Notes: a model not told the origin generated them from the sequence alone. DNA of 64,000 nucleotides from Herbaspirillum sp. SJZ107 (GCF_006715485.1 NZ_VFNH01000002.1:992001-1056000); one strand, 5' to 3'. Positions 35,642 to 44,807 are shown, numbered from the stretch's first letter. Numbers and translations are program-made.

Positions 35642-36964
35642 TTATTGGCGGGTCTGGCCGGGCGTCGCGGCGCCGGCGGCGGGCGAACCGTTGGCCGGGG
35701 TGCGGGCGCTGACGGCGGCGTTCTGCGCGCTAGCGCCGGACGCGTTCGGCTGGGCCGGGTTGCCGGCGGCGGCCGGGGCCGAGTTGCCGGTCTGCGGGGT
35801 CCAGGCCACCGGCTGCACCGGGGTGCCCGGCGGCAGCATCTGCAGCTTCTGGAAGCCGTCGACCATGACGCGCTCGCCTTCCTTCAGGCCGTCGACGACG
35901 ACCCAGTTGGCGCCTTCCTGCGAGGCGATCTTGACGGTGCGCGAGACCGGCTTGTTGTCGGCGCCGACCACCATCAGGGTATCGCCGTTCTGGCCGCCGC
36001 GGGTCACGGCCTGCTGCGGGATCAGGATGCCGGCCGGCAGCTCGGCCTGGGCCAGGCGCACGCGCACGTACTGGCCCGGCAGCAGGGCGTTGTCCGTATT
36101 GGCGACTTCGGCGCGCAGGGTGACCTGGCCGCTGGTCTGGTCGACCGTCACGTCCGAGAACAGCAGCTTGCCCTGGCGCGGCAGCACGGTGCCGTCGTCC
36201 AGCACCACGGTGACCGGGATCGCCGAGTCGATGCCCTTGCCGCCCGCCTTCTTGCGCAGGTTCTGCAGTTCGGACGCCGACTGGGTGATGTTCAGGTACA
36301 TGGCGTCGGTCTGCTGGATCAGCGCCATCTGGGTGGCTTCGGTGGCGGACACCAGCGCGCCTTCGGTGACCAGCGCGCGGCCGATGCGGCCGGAGATCGG
36401 CGCGTACACGTTGGCGTAGTCGACGTTGATCTTGGCGATGCGGGCCTGGGCCTTGGCCGAATTCACGTCGGCCTCGGCCTGCTTCTGGGCGGCCACGGCG
36501 TTCGTGTATTCCTGCTTGCTGACGGCGTTGGCTTCGACCAGCGGCTTGTAGCGCTCGACCACGGCAGCGGTCGAGGTCAGGTTGGCCTGGGCGCGGCCGA
36601 CCGCGGCCTGGGCAGCGTTCAGCTGGGCCTGGTAGGGATCCGGATCGATCTGGAACAGGGACTGGCCCTGCTTGACCACGCTACCCTCGGTGAACAGGCG
36701 CTTCAGCACGACGCCGTTGACGCGCGCACGCACCTCGGCGACGCGGATCGCCTGGACGCGGGCCGGCAGTTCGGTTTCCAGCGCCACCGGCTGGAACTTG
36801 GTGGTGATGACGCCGACTTGCGGCGGCGGCATCTTGGCGCCGGCGCCGGGGCCGGCCTTGGCGGCATCGTCCTTGGAGCCGCAGGCCGACAGCAGGGCCA
36901 CGGCGACCAGGGTCGATGCGGCGATCCTGGTGAGGGTCAGGGAAGTGGAGTGAGCAGAGCGCAT
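35642..36964 (-). CDS. RND efflux periplasmic adaptor (AcrA/MexA-like lipoprotein)
   Basis: Membrane fusion protein linking pump and outer membrane duct. The lipobox is VALLSACGSKDD. The half-lipoyl motif regions (RVNGVVLKRLFTEGSVVKQG and VYAPISGRIGRALVTEGALV) frame a long alpha-hairpin (residues about 100-170), followed by beta-barrel and membrane-proximal domains. The C-terminal 60 residues are an unusual Pro/Ala/Gly-rich tail. It is the first gene of the operon, 160 bp from the divergent regulator. Confidence 0.96.
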   Translation of the reverse strand: MRSAHSTSLTLTRIAASTLVAVALLSACGSKDDAAKAGPGAGAKMPPPQVGVITTKFQPVALETELPARVQAIRVAEVRARVNGVVLKRLFTEGSVVKQGQSLFQIDPDPYQAQLNAAQAAVGRAQANLTSTAAVVERYKPLVEANAVSKQEYTNAVAAQKQAEADVNSAKAQARIAKINVDYANVYAPISGRIGRALVTEGALVSATEATQMALIQQTDAMYLNITQSASELQNLRKKAGGKGIDSAIPVTVVLDDGTVLPRQGKLLFSDVTVDQTSGQVTLRAEVANTDNALLPGQYVRVRLAQAELPAGILIPQQAVTRGGQNGDTLMVVGADNKPVSRTVKIASQEGANWVVVDGLKEGERVMVDGFQKLQMLPPGTPVQPVAWTPQTGNSAPAAAGNPAQPNASGASAQNAAVSARTPANGSPAAGAATPGQTRQ

Positions 36965-37064
36965 TATTAGTATGCTTCCTTCGTTGAATTAAATGCAACA
37001 ACGCCCGCGGTATTGGCTTGAGTGCCGCGTGCGTTTTTATTGCTGACGTATGGAGAAACCCAGA

Positions 37065-37084
37065 TATACTATCATGAGTGTATG
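37065..37084. promoter_or_regulatory. Candidate operator for the TetR efflux regulator
   Basis: TATACTATCATGAGTGTATG is a dyad centred on TCATGA; 7 of 10 positions in each arm are symmetric. It resembles the AcrR/TtgR class of operator (ACATnnATnnATGT with central ATGAATGT). It lies 41 bp upstream of the regulator start and 100 bp upstream of the adaptor gene, placed to control both. Confidence 0.55.
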
Positions 37085-37124
37085 TTTAATGTTTCTGACC
37101 CCCCAAAAATTGAGAGAGCAATGA

Positions 37125-37754
37125 ATGGCCCGCAGGACTAAAGAAGAGGCCGCCGCCACGCGAGACAGCATTTTGGATGCAGCTGAAAAATTGTTCGTTC
37201 AACAGGGCGTATCCCGAACGACGTTGCAGCATATCGCAACCGAAGCCGGCGTGACGCGCGGCGCAATCTATTGGCATTTTGACGACAAAGGCGCCTTGTT
37301 CAACGCCATGATGGAACGCGCCACGCTGCCGCTCGAGGCCGAGCTGCAGGTGCTGGACCAGACCGAATCGGACGATCCGCTGGGCGACCTGCGCAATTAC
37401 ATGGTGGCAGTGCTGCGCCGCACCGTCGAAGACCCGCAGGCGCGGCGCGTGTTCGAGATCGTGACGCTGAAGGTGGAATTCGTCGACGACGACGACATGA
37501 GCGCCGTGCGCCAGCGCCGCAGGGACAACCTGAGCAAGTGGATGGCGCGTGCCGAGCGCCGCATCAAGCTGGCCAAGGAGAAGGGCCAGATCCGCTGCGA
37601 CGGCGATCCGGCCACGGCGGCGCTCGCGATGTTTGCCATGATCGACGGCCTGATCCGCAACTGGATGTTCGATCCCGAGCGCTTCGACCTGATGAAGATG
37701 GGGCAGTGCCTGATCGATCCCTATGTGGACGGGTTGCGCCTGCGCGGCAGTTAG
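37125..37754 (+). CDS. TetR/AcrR-family repressor of the RND efflux operon
   Basis: A 209-residue regulator. The N-terminal helix-turn-helix reads VSRTTLQHIATEAGVTRGAI and YWHFDDKGALF, closely matching the AcrR/TtgR group, and the start MARRTKEEAAATRDSILDAA is also typical of that group. The C-terminal ligand domain contains DDDDMSAVRQRRRDNLSKWM. It is divergent from the efflux operon with a candidate operator between. Expected to repress the pump until a substrate binds. Confidence 0.94.
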   Translation: MARRTKEEAAATRDSILDAAEKLFVQQGVSRTTLQHIATEAGVTRGAIYWHFDDKGALFNAMMERATLPLEAELQVLDQTESDDPLGDLRNYMVAVLRRTVEDPQARRVFEIVTLKVEFVDDDDMSAVRQRRRDNLSKWMARAERRIKLAKEKGQIRCDGDPATAALAMFAMIDGLIRNWMFDPERFDLMKMGQCLIDPYVDGLRLRGS

Positions 37755-37805
37755 CACGGCGTTCGACTTCGCACGGTGTTCAAATAGTCGTGTTCTAATA
37801 AGAGC

Positions 37806-39017
37806 ATGACGACTTCACATCTTCCGCCCGCCCACGCCGGGCGCACCGCGGCCGCCGTCTGCCTGGCCGCCATGATCGCCCTGGCCGTGGCCATGGGCGT
37901 CGGCCGCTTCGCCTTCACCCCGCTGTTCCCGCTGATGGTGCGCGACGGCCTGCTCGACAGCCAGGCCGGCGCCTGGCTCGCCGCATCCAATTACCTCGGC
38001 TACCTGATCGGCGCGCTGAGCGCCGCCCGCGTCACCCTGCGCCCGGCGCTACTGATGTCCGCCGGCCTGGCCGCCACCGTCGTCATCACCGCCGCGGTCG
38101 GCTGGACCACGGCCCCGCACATCTGGATCGTGTTGCGCTTCCTGGCCGGCATGGCGAGCGCCTGGACCCTGGTCGCGACCGGCACCTGGGGACTCGGCTG
38201 GCTGGCGGCCATCGGCCGTCCCGGCCTGGCCGGCGTGCTGTTTTCCGGCGTCGGCCTGGGTATCGCCGGGGCCGGGCTGTACTGCCTGTTGCCGGCCGGA
38301 CCGGCGCCATCCTCGCCCGGCATGTGGGTCGGCCTGGCCGGGGTGGCGGGCCTGGCCGCGCTGCTGCCGCTGGCGATCGGCTGGCGCCTGCCGGTGTACA
38401 TGGCCGGCCCCGGCCCGGCAGGCAGCACGCCGCGCGCGCCGGCCGCGCCGCGTCCCACCGCCGGGCTGGTGGCCTGCTATACCCTGTTCGGCTTCGGCTA
38501 CATCCTGCCCGCGACCTACCTGCCGGCGCTGGCGCGGCAGCTGGTCGACGATCCGCAGGTGTTCGGCCTGGCGTGGCCGCTGTTCGGCAGCGCCGCCGCG
38601 CTGTCGACGCTGCTGGTGGCCTGGCGCCTGGGGCGGGTCAACCGGCTGGCGCTGTGGTCGGTGTCGAGCTTCGTGATGGCGCTCGGGGTGCTGCTGCCGG
38701 TGGTGTGGAGCACATTGCAGGGCGTGGTGCTGGCCGCGCTGCTGGTCGGCGGCACCTTCATGGTGATGACGATGGTGGCGATGCAGGAAGCGCGGGCGCG
38801 CGCCGAGGCCCAGGCGACCCGGGTGCTGGGCCGCATGACGGCCGGCTTTGCCGCCGGCCAGCTGGCCGGGCCGCTGGTGAATGCGCTGATCGCGCGCTTT
38901 GCGCCGAACGCGGCGGCGGCGCTGCACCTGGCGCTCGGCATGTCGGCGGCCGGTTTGCTGGCAAGCAGCTATTATCTATGGCGAGAATTCAAGGCAGGAA
39001 GCGCCGCTACAGCGTGA
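37806..39017 (+). CDS. YbfB/YjiJ-family MFS transporter
   Basis: Twelve-helix inner membrane transporter of 403 residues. The family hallmark ALAVAMGVGRFAFTPLFPLM is at the first helix, followed by QAGAWLAASNYLGYLIGAL. The substrate is unknown for the family. It is first of three same-direction genes with a carboxymuconolactone-decarboxylase-like protein and a serine hydrolase behind it, 43 bp and 6 bp apart, suggesting one small operon. Confidence 0.93.
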   Translation: MTTSHLPPAHAGRTAAAVCLAAMIALAVAMGVGRFAFTPLFPLMVRDGLLDSQAGAWLAASNYLGYLIGALSAARVTLRPALLMSAGLAATVVITAAVGWTTAPHIWIVLRFLAGMASAWTLVATGTWGLGWLAAIGRPGLAGVLFSGVGLGIAGAGLYCLLPAGPAPSSPGMWVGLAGVAGLAALLPLAIGWRLPVYMAGPGPAGSTPRAPAAPRPTAGLVACYTLFGFGYILPATYLPALARQLVDDPQVFGLAWPLFGSAAALSTLLVAWRLGRVNRLALWSVSSFVMALGVLLPVVWSTLQGVVLAALLVGGTFMVMTMVAMQEARARAEAQATRVLGRMTAGFAAGQLAGPLVNALIARFAPNAAAALHLALGMSAAGLLASSYYLWREFKAGSAATA

Positions 39018-39060
39018 TCGACCGCTACCTGATCCACCATACTTCCATCGAGGACACCAC

Positions 39061-39675
39061 ATGAGCACTTCACCCGCACCCGGCCTGCCGCAGGGCTTTG
39101 GCAGCGCCACCACCGAACGCCTGCCGCTGCCCGCGCGCGAGGCCATGAACGCCGCCCAGCAGGCGGCCGCGGACGCCATTATTAACGGCCCGCGCAAGGC
39201 GATCTTCGGCCCCTTCGTGGCGCTGCTGCAGTCGCCCGGCGTGATGGAACACATCGGCGATACCGGCGCAGCACTGCGCTTCAAGGGCACGCTGCCGGAT
39301 GCCGTGCGCGAACTCGTCATCTGCGTGGTGGCGCGCGAGGTTGGCAACCAGTTCGAGTGGCAGACGCACGCGCCGCTGGCGGTCAAGGCCGGCGTGGCGC
39401 AAGAGGCCGTCACCGCGATCGGCGAGGGACGCCGGCCGCGCGGCCTGCCGGCCGACCTGGCCTGCGCCACCGATTTCGCCAGCGAGCTGATGCTGCGCAA
39501 CGGCGTCAGCGACGCCACCTATGCCGAGGCCGTGGCGCAGTTCGGCGCGCCGGGCACGGTGGAGCTGACGGCCCTGATCGGCTACTTCACGATGATCTGC
39601 TGGGTCATGAACGTGGCGCGCACGCCGGGTCCGGCGGGGTCGCAGGCGTCCGGCCTGGCCGGTTTCCCGCTGTAA
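39061..39675 (+). CDS. Carboxymuconolactone decarboxylase-family protein
   Basis: A 204-residue all-helical protein of the AhpD/CMD superfamily. Family features are LPDAVRELVICVVAREVGNQ and FEWQTHAPLAVKAGV. It lacks the CxxC pair of AhpD-type peroxidase partners, so a redox role is unlikely and the activity is open. The ATG at 39061 gives the natural start; upstream in-frame codons overlap the MFS gene. Confidence 0.88.
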   Translation: MSTSPAPGLPQGFGSATTERLPLPAREAMNAAQQAAADAIINGPRKAIFGPFVALLQSPGVMEHIGDTGAALRFKGTLPDAVRELVICVVAREVGNQFEWQTHAPLAVKAGVAQEAVTAIGEGRRPRGLPADLACATDFASELMLRNGVSDATYAEAVAQFGAPGTVELTALIGYFTMICWVMNVARTPGPAGSQASGLAGFPL

Positions 39676-39681
39676 GCGCCG

Positions 39682-40785
39682 ATGCGTCCGGTCCTGTCTT
39701 TTGCCGTCGCCAGTGTTGCGTTGTGCTCCGGCGCCACGACGGCCGCCGCCACGATCGCCGGCTGCGATACCGCCCACGGCGCCGCCAACGGCTTCGATCC
39801 CGGCCGCCTGTATGCGGCACTGTCCGCATTCCAGTCCGGCAGCGCCAACCTGCACGGCCTGGTGATCGAACGCCGCGGCGCCAGCGTGGCCGAATGCTAT
39901 CGCACCGGCAAGGACAAGCCGGTGTTCTCGATGTTCAGCCACACGGTCGACTTCGACGCCGCCACCCGGCACGACCTGCGCTCGGTCAGCAAGTCGGTCA
40001 CGGGCCTGCTGTGGGGCATCGCCCTGGCGGAGCGCAAGGTGCCGCCGCCGGACGCGCGCGTGCTCGACCTGCTGCCGGACCTGGCCGACCTCAAGAAGGA
40101 AGGGCGCCAGGACATCACCATCGGCCACCTGCTGGACATGACGGGCGGCCTGGCCTGGGACGAGTCCGGCCCGTACGGGCTGCGCAACCCGGAGTTCGGC
40201 CTGTACTGGCGCGGCGCGCAGGCACGTTATGTATTCAAGCGGCCGATGGCCAGCCCCGCCGGCCAGCGCTTCAACTACAACGGCGGCGGCACGGCGGTGC
40301 TGGCCGAATTGCTGGAACAGGGTGTCGGCATGCCGCTGCCCGCCTACGCGCGCGAACGCCTGTTCACGCCGCTCGGCATCACCGACTGGGAATGGCTGAC
40401 CGACTTCCGCGGCCGGCCGCTGGCCTTCGCCGGCCTGCGCATGCGCCCGCGCGACCTGGCCCGGATCGGCCAGCTGATGCTGCAGCGCGGCCGCTGGAAC
40501 GGCACGCAAGTCGTGCCGGCCGACTGGATCGACGCCTCGCTGCAGCCGCACGTCGACACCGGCGACGGGCTCCAGTACGGTTACCAGTGGTGGCACGGCA
40601 AGACCCGGGCGCTGGGCCGCGAACAGGCCTGGACCGCGGCCTTCGGCAATGGCGGGCAGCGGCTGTTCGTGGTGCCTTCGCTGGGGCTGGTGGTGGTGGT
40701 GACGGCGGGGATGTACAACGACGAGGGTGGGGCGGTGCGGGTGAACCGGCTGTTCGACCAGATTGCGGCGGCGGTGGAGCGGTAG
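39682..40785 (+). CDS. Secreted serine hydrolase, class C beta-lactamase family
   Basis: A 367-residue protein with a signal peptide over the first 23 residues (VASVALCSGATTAAA). The nucleophile motif SxxK is SVSK in DLRSVSKSVTGLLWG, and the second motif YxN is in RFNYNGGGTAVLAELL. The overall layout matches esterase/D-peptidase/EstB-type members rather than true AmpC; no third KTG box is clear. It probably acts in the periplasm on an ester or peptide. Confidence 0.88.
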   Translation: MRPVLSFAVASVALCSGATTAAATIAGCDTAHGAANGFDPGRLYAALSAFQSGSANLHGLVIERRGASVAECYRTGKDKPVFSMFSHTVDFDAATRHDLRSVSKSVTGLLWGIALAERKVPPPDARVLDLLPDLADLKKEGRQDITIGHLLDMTGGLAWDESGPYGLRNPEFGLYWRGAQARYVFKRPMASPAGQRFNYNGGGTAVLAELLEQGVGMPLPAYARERLFTPLGITDWEWLTDFRGRPLAFAGLRMRPRDLARIGQLMLQRGRWNGTQVVPADWIDASLQPHVDTGDGLQYGYQWWHGKTRALGREQAWTAAFGNGGQRLFVVPSLGLVVVVTAGMYNDEGGAVRVNRLFDQIAAAVER

Positions 40786-40824
40786 GTTGCAGTAGCGCCA
40801 AGCTGATGCCGTTGGCCCAAAAAC

Positions 40825-40901
40825 CGTCGCCCCTGCGGAGGCAGGGGTCCAAGTTTTTTTGTACGCCACGAACTTGGGCCCCTGCCTGCGCAGGGGCGAC
40901 G
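40825..40901. repeat. Dispersed palindromic repeat, family 1, copy 2
   Basis: Two 31-bp arms (left starts CGTCGCCCCTGCGGAGGCAG, right ends GCAGGGGCGACG) with two mismatches flank a 15-base loop that begins TTTTTTG. The inner core CCAAGTT / AACTTGG and the CCCTGCGnAGGCAGGG block are shared with 16815-16890. It lies between two convergent genes and may also work as a terminator. Confidence 0.9.
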
Positions 40902-40945
40902 TTTATATGTAGCAGGCCGTTATCACCTGCCAACGAAGGGTTTGA

Positions 40946-41875
40946 TCAACGCAGCTCTTCGATCATCTTCTTCAGCTTGACCGAATCCGCACAGAACGCG
41001 CGGATGCCTTCGGCCAGCTTCTCGGTCGCCATCGCGTCCTCGTTCAGCAGGAAGCGGAAGGTCTTCTCGTCGATCGCGATCTTTTCGATGTCGCTGCCGG
41101 CCTCAAGCGTCAGCTTGCGCTCGACCGTGCCTTCGGTATCGGCCAGCTTCTGCAGCAGGTCAGGCGAGATGGTCAGCAGGTCGCAGCCCGCCAGTTCCAG
41201 GATCTGCGAGGTGTTGCGGAAGCTCGCGCCCATGACTTCGGTGTCGAAGCCGAACTTGCGGTAGTACTGGTAGATGCGCTTGACCGACTGCACGCCCGGA
41301 TCGTCGGCGCCCTGGTAGTCGGTGCCGGTCGATTTCTTGTACCAGTCGTAGATGCGGCCGACGAACGGCGAGATCAGCTTGACGCCGGCTTCGGCGCAGG
41401 CCACCGCCTGCACCAGCGAGAACAGCAGCGTCAGGTTGCAGTGGATGCCGTCCTGTTCCAGGATCTCGGCGGCGCGGATGCCTTCCCAGGTCGAGGCGAT
41501 CTTGATCAGCACGCGCTCGCGCTTCACGCCGGCGGCTTCGTACAGGGCGATCAGTTCGCGGCCCTTGGCGACGGTCGCCTCGGTGTCGAACGACAGCGCC
41601 GCATCGATCTCGGTCGAGACGCGGCCCGGCACGTATTTCAGGATCTCGGTGCCGAAGGCGATCAGCAGGTGGTCGACGATGTCCTCGACCGAGGCGCCGT
41701 TCGACTCGGCCACGGCCTTTTCCAGCAGCGGACGGTATTCCGGCTTCTGCACCGCCTTCAGGATCAGCGACGGGTTGGTGGTGGCGTCCTGGGGGGCGTA
41801 GGCCTTGATCGACTGGAAGTCGCCGGTGTCGGCCACCACGGTGGTGAACTGCTTGAGTTGTTCGAGTTGGTTCAT
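40946..41875 (-). CDS. tal: Transaldolase
   Basis: Moves a dihydroxyacetone unit between sugar phosphates in the non-oxidative pentose phosphate pathway. The Schiff-base Lys is in [20 protein letters not shown], with the N-terminal [12 protein letters not shown] and [20 protein letters not shown] also conserved. 309 residues, TalB length. It stands alone, 131 bp from the divergent carotenoid oxygenase start; I see no HexR motif in front of it. Confidence 0.96.
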   Translation of the reverse strand: MNQLEQLKQFTTVVADTGDFQSIKAYAPQDATTNPSLILKAVQKPEYRPLLEKAVAESNGASVEDIVDHLLIAFGTEILKYVPGRVSTEIDAALSFDTEATVAKGRELIALYEAAGVKRERVLIKIASTWEGIRAAEILEQDGIHCNLTLLFSLVQAVACAEAGVKLISPFVGRIYDWYKKSTGTDYQGADDPGVQSVKRIYQYYRKFGFDTEVMGASFRNTSQILELAGCDLLTISPDLLQKLADTEGTVERKLTLEAGSDIEKIAIDEKTFRFLLNEDAMATEKLAEGIRAFCADSVKLKKMIEELR

Positions 41876-42006
41876 GGCGCGTCAACAATACAAAATGAAT
41901 GGGTAACTACGGGATTGTACCGCCGTCAGCCGTTGAATTGAAAAATGCGCGCATCTGGCGAACAGGGACGTCGCGCGGCAGTCAAAGGCGGGAAGGAGGT
42001 GCCATC

Positions 42007-43386
42007 ATGTCCGGATTCTTGCGCAACATGCCGCCGGTCGGCCTCGAAGTCGACCTGGTCGACATTCCCGTCAAAGGCAGGCTGCCGCCGCAGCTGGACG
42101 GCACCCTGCTGCGCATCGGCCCGAACCCGCTGTTTCCGGCCGAGGGCGCGCACTGGTTCGCCGGCGACGGCATGGTCCATGCGTTCCACATCGCCGGCGG
42201 CACGGTGCGCTACCAGAACCGCTGGGTGCGCACGGCGCGCTGGCTGGCCGAACGCGCAGCGGGCCGCGCGCTGGCCGGCGGCCTCGAGGACACCGCCGGC
42301 GACGGCCTGGCCAATACCAATATCGTGCACCACGGCGGGCGCCTGCTGGCGCTGGAAGAAGCGCACCCGCCGGTCGCGCTGCGGCTCGACGGGCTGGCGA
42401 CGCTGGGCAGCGCGGATTTCGATGCCCCGGTTTCCGGACCGTTCACGGCGCATCCCAAGGTCGATCCGGTCACCGGCCAGCTGCTGTTCTTCGGCTACGG
42501 CACGCCCGACTGGCTGGGGCCGGGCATGTGCTTCGGCGTGCTCGATGCCGGCGGCCGGGTCGAGCGCTTCGACCGCTTCGAGGCGCCGTATGCGAGCATG
42601 GTGCACGACTTCGCCGCCACCGCCCACTACGCGGTCTTTCCGGTCCAGCCGCTGACCGCCAGCCGCGAACGGATGCGGGCCGGCGGTCCGCCGTTCGCCT
42701 GGGAAGGCGAGCGCGCCTGCGCACTCGGCGTGCTGCACCGCAACGCGCCGGTCGACAGCCTCGCCTGGTGGTCGCTGCCGTCTTGTCACGCCTACCACGT
42801 GATGAATGCCTGGGAAGACGGCAGCGTTCTCCGCATCGACGTCATGCAGGCGCATGCCGCGGCGCTGTTCCCGCGGCCCGACGGGTCGCCGGTGGCGGAT
42901 GCCGGCGGAGCGCGGCTGAGCCGCTGGAGCATCGACCTCGACGACCGCCGCCACACCGCGCGTTCGGAACTGCTGTGCGAGGTGCGCGGCGAATTCCCGC
43001 GCATCGACGAGCGCCGCAGCGGATTGCCGTACCGGCACGGCTGGTTCATTGGGCATGACCCAGGTGGACATGACCCAGGTGGGCATGACCCGGGCAGCGA
43101 GCAGCCGTTCAGCCGTATCGTGCACATCGACCACGCGCGGCCCCTCGCGCCCGACGTGCATGCGCTGGCGGACGGGGATGCCTGTTCGGAAGCGGTGTTC
43201 GTGGCGCGTTCGCCGGGTGCGGAGGAGGGCGACGGCTGGCTGCTGGCGGTGGCCTATCGCGGCGCGGCCGACAGGAGCGATTTACTGGTGTTCGACGCCA
43301 GGGACGTCGGCGCCGGGCCGCTTGCCAGTGCCAGCCTGCCGGTGCGGGTGCCGAACGGCTTTCACGGCAACTGGATACCTTCCTAG
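42007..43386 (+). CDS. Carotenoid oxygenase / lignostilbene dioxygenase family protein
   Basis: Non-heme iron dioxygenase of the RPE65 family, 459 residues, expected to cleave a C=C bond of a carotenoid, apocarotenoid or stilbene. Candidate iron-binding His residues are in FTAHPKVDPVTGQ, SMVHDFAATAHYAV, CHAYHVMNAWEDGS and the last NGFHGNWIPS. N-terminal LDGTLLRIGPNPLFP is a family signature. A very strong ribosome site (AAGGAGGT) precedes the ATG by 8 bases. An unusual triple GHDPG repeat lies at residues about 349-363. Confidence 0.92.
   Translation: MSGFLRNMPPVGLEVDLVDIPVKGRLPPQLDGTLLRIGPNPLFPAEGAHWFAGDGMVHAFHIAGGTVRYQNRWVRTARWLAERAAGRALAGGLEDTAGDGLANTNIVHHGGRLLALEEAHPPVALRLDGLATLGSADFDAPVSGPFTAHPKVDPVTGQLLFFGYGTPDWLGPGMCFGVLDAGGRVERFDRFEAPYASMVHDFAATAHYAVFPVQPLTASRERMRAGGPPFAWEGERACALGVLHRNAPVDSLAWWSLPSCHAYHVMNAWEDGSVLRIDVMQAHAAALFPRPDGSPVADAGGARLSRWSIDLDDRRHTARSELLCEVRGEFPRIDERRSGLPYRHGWFIGHDPGGHDPGGHDPGSEQPFSRIVHIDHARPLAPDVHALADGDACSEAVFVARSPGAEEGDGWLLAVAYRGAADRSDLLVFDARDVGAGPLASASLPVRVPNGFHGNWIPS
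43051..43095. repeat. Three 15-bp tandem units inside the carotenoid oxygenase gene
   Basis: gggcatgacccaggt, ggacatgacccaggt and gggcatgacccgggc keep the reading frame and encode GHDPGGHDPGGHDPG. The unit length is a multiple of three, so copy-number change would leave the protein in frame. Confidence 0.9.
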
Positions 43387-43405
43387 AAGCATGCCCTGAA
43401 AGCGC

Positions 43406-43819
43406 TCAGTCGAAGAAGCGCATGCCGGCGTAGGGCTGCAGGCGGCAGGCGGCCAGCCGGCTTTGTAAATCGCCGGCATGGGCTTCGAGCTGGTGGCCGT
43501 CCGGATCGAGGAAGTAGAAGGAATCGCCTTCGCTGCGGTTCTTGCGCCACTCGATCACGCCCTCAAGCAGCAGGCGCGCGCGGAAGGCGGCGAAGTCCTG
43601 CTCGGCGATCGTGAAGGCATAATGGGTGTAATCCGCCTGCGGCGGCACGACGGCGCGCGCCGGATCGAGCGACAGGCAGATCCAGAGTGCGCCCAGCGTC
43701 AGGTAGGCGCCGCCATCCCAGACCGTGGCCGGCTTGCAGCCCAGCAAGTCGGTGTAGAACGCGACGCTGCGTTCCACGTCGGTGACCGCCAGCGTCAGGT
43801 GATTCAATCCGGTCAGCAT
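43406..43819 (-). CDS. fosA: Fosfomycin resistance glutathione transferase FosA
   Basis: Metal-dependent enzyme that opens the fosfomycin epoxide with glutathione. The 137-residue product follows the P. aeruginosa FosA pattern almost end to end: [57 protein letters not shown] and [14 protein letters not shown]. The three metal ligands His 7, the His in DYTHYAF and the Glu in HQLEAH are present. It lies 18 bp behind the GAF-domain reductase gene and probably shares its transcript. Confidence 0.94.
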   Translation of the reverse strand: MLTGLNHLTLAVTDVERSVAFYTDLLGCKPATVWDGGAYLTLGALWICLSLDPARAVVPPQADYTHYAFTIAEQDFAAFRARLLLEGVIEWRKNRSEGDSFYFLDPDGHQLEAHAGDLQSRLAACRLQPYAGMRFFD

Positions 43820-43837
43820 GGCGGCGCCTCCTGTCGC

Positions 43838-44335
43838 TCAGCAGTCGGTGGCCTCGACGAAGGCCGCGATCATCGCTTCCAGGCCGGCCTTGTCCTCATC
43901 CGAAAAACGGTCCAGCTTCGGGCTGTCGATGTCGAACACGCCGACCAGCTTGCCGTCCTTGATCACCGGCAGCACGATTTCCGAGTTCGAGGCCGAATCG
44001 CAGGCGATGTGGCCCGGGAAGGCGTGCACGTCCGGCACGACCACGGTTTTACGCTCGACGGCGGTGGTGCCGCACACGCCGCGGCCGAACGGGATGCGGG
44101 CGCAGGCCGGCTTGCCCTGGAACGGGCCGACCAGCAGGTCCTGGCCTTCGCCCTTCTTGCTCGGCACGGTGAGGTAGAAACCGGCCCAGTTCAGGTCGGC
44201 GAGGGTGTCGTAGACCAGGGCCGAGAATTGCGAAGCGTTCGCGGTCAGGTCGCGCTCGCCTTCGAGGACGCTGGTGACCTGGCGTACCAGCAGGGCGTAG
44301 TCGGGGCGGGTGCTGCGTTCGGGATTGATGTGCAT
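43838..44335 (-). CDS. GAF-domain free methionine-(R)-sulfoxide reductase
   Basis: Reduces free methionine-R-sulfoxide. The single GAF domain of 165 residues has the three family cysteines, in GKPACARIPFGRGVCGTTA and FPGHIACDSASNSEIVLPVI, and the DLNWAGFYL block of the YebR/fRMsr group. The ATG at 44335 (MHINPERSTRPDY) is chosen; the upstream extension has no family match. It lies between an HxlR regulator and fosA on the same strand. Confidence 0.93.
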   Translation of the reverse strand: MHINPERSTRPDYALLVRQVTSVLEGERDLTANASQFSALVYDTLADLNWAGFYLTVPSKKGEGQDLLVGPFQGKPACARIPFGRGVCGTTAVERKTVVVPDVHAFPGHIACDSASNSEIVLPVIKDGKLVGVFDIDSPKLDRFSDEDKAGLEAMIAAFVEATDC

Positions 44336-44369
44336 GGCGTTGAACGTGAACTTGTCGAAAGGCCGTATT

Positions 44370-44807
44370 CTAAGGCAGCGCGGCATTCGGCGCAGCGCGG
44401 GCGGCGGGCGCCGACCGGTATGCCCGGCGCGCGCCGCGCACCAGCGCATGGTGGGTATCCGCCCACTCGACCAGCGCCTTCATCGGCACCATGAAGGACT
44501 GCCCGAGCGGGGTCAGGTCGTATTCGACGCGCGGCGGCACTTCCGGGTACAGGGTGCGGCGCACGAAGCCGTCTTCCTCGAGCCGCTTCAGGGTCTGCGA
44601 CAGCATCTGCTTCGACACGTCGCCGAGGTCGCGCATCAGCTCGTTGAAGCGCCGCGTCCTGCCGTCGAGCGCATCGAGCACGAGCAGGCTCCACTGGTCG
44701 CCAATACGGTCGAGTACGTTCCTGATCGGGCAGGGATGGCCGATCGGGTCGTCCTCGGCGGGGATGGGGGCTGGTTGCATGGGGCATTCCGGTGGGTTGA
44801 AGGTCAT
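44370..44807 (-). CDS. HxlR-family transcriptional regulator
   Basis: A 145-residue winged-helix regulator. The family block CPIRNVLDRIGDQWSLLVLD is followed by RRFNELMRDLGDVSKQMLSQ and the wing VRRTLYPEVPPRVEYDLTPL. HxlR proteins often sense aldehydes, quinones or redox state through Cys; here one Cys (GHPCPIRN) is in the usual position. It is divergent from an NAD(P)-binding gene, a standard pairing, and leads the fRMsr-fosA pair downstream. Confidence 0.94.
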   Translation of the reverse strand: MTFNPPECPMQPAPIPAEDDPIGHPCPIRNVLDRIGDQWSLLVLDALDGRTRRFNELMRDLGDVSKQMLSQTLKRLEEDGFVRRTLYPEVPPRVEYDLTPLGQSFMVPMKALVEWADTHHALVRGARRAYRSAPAARAAPNAALP

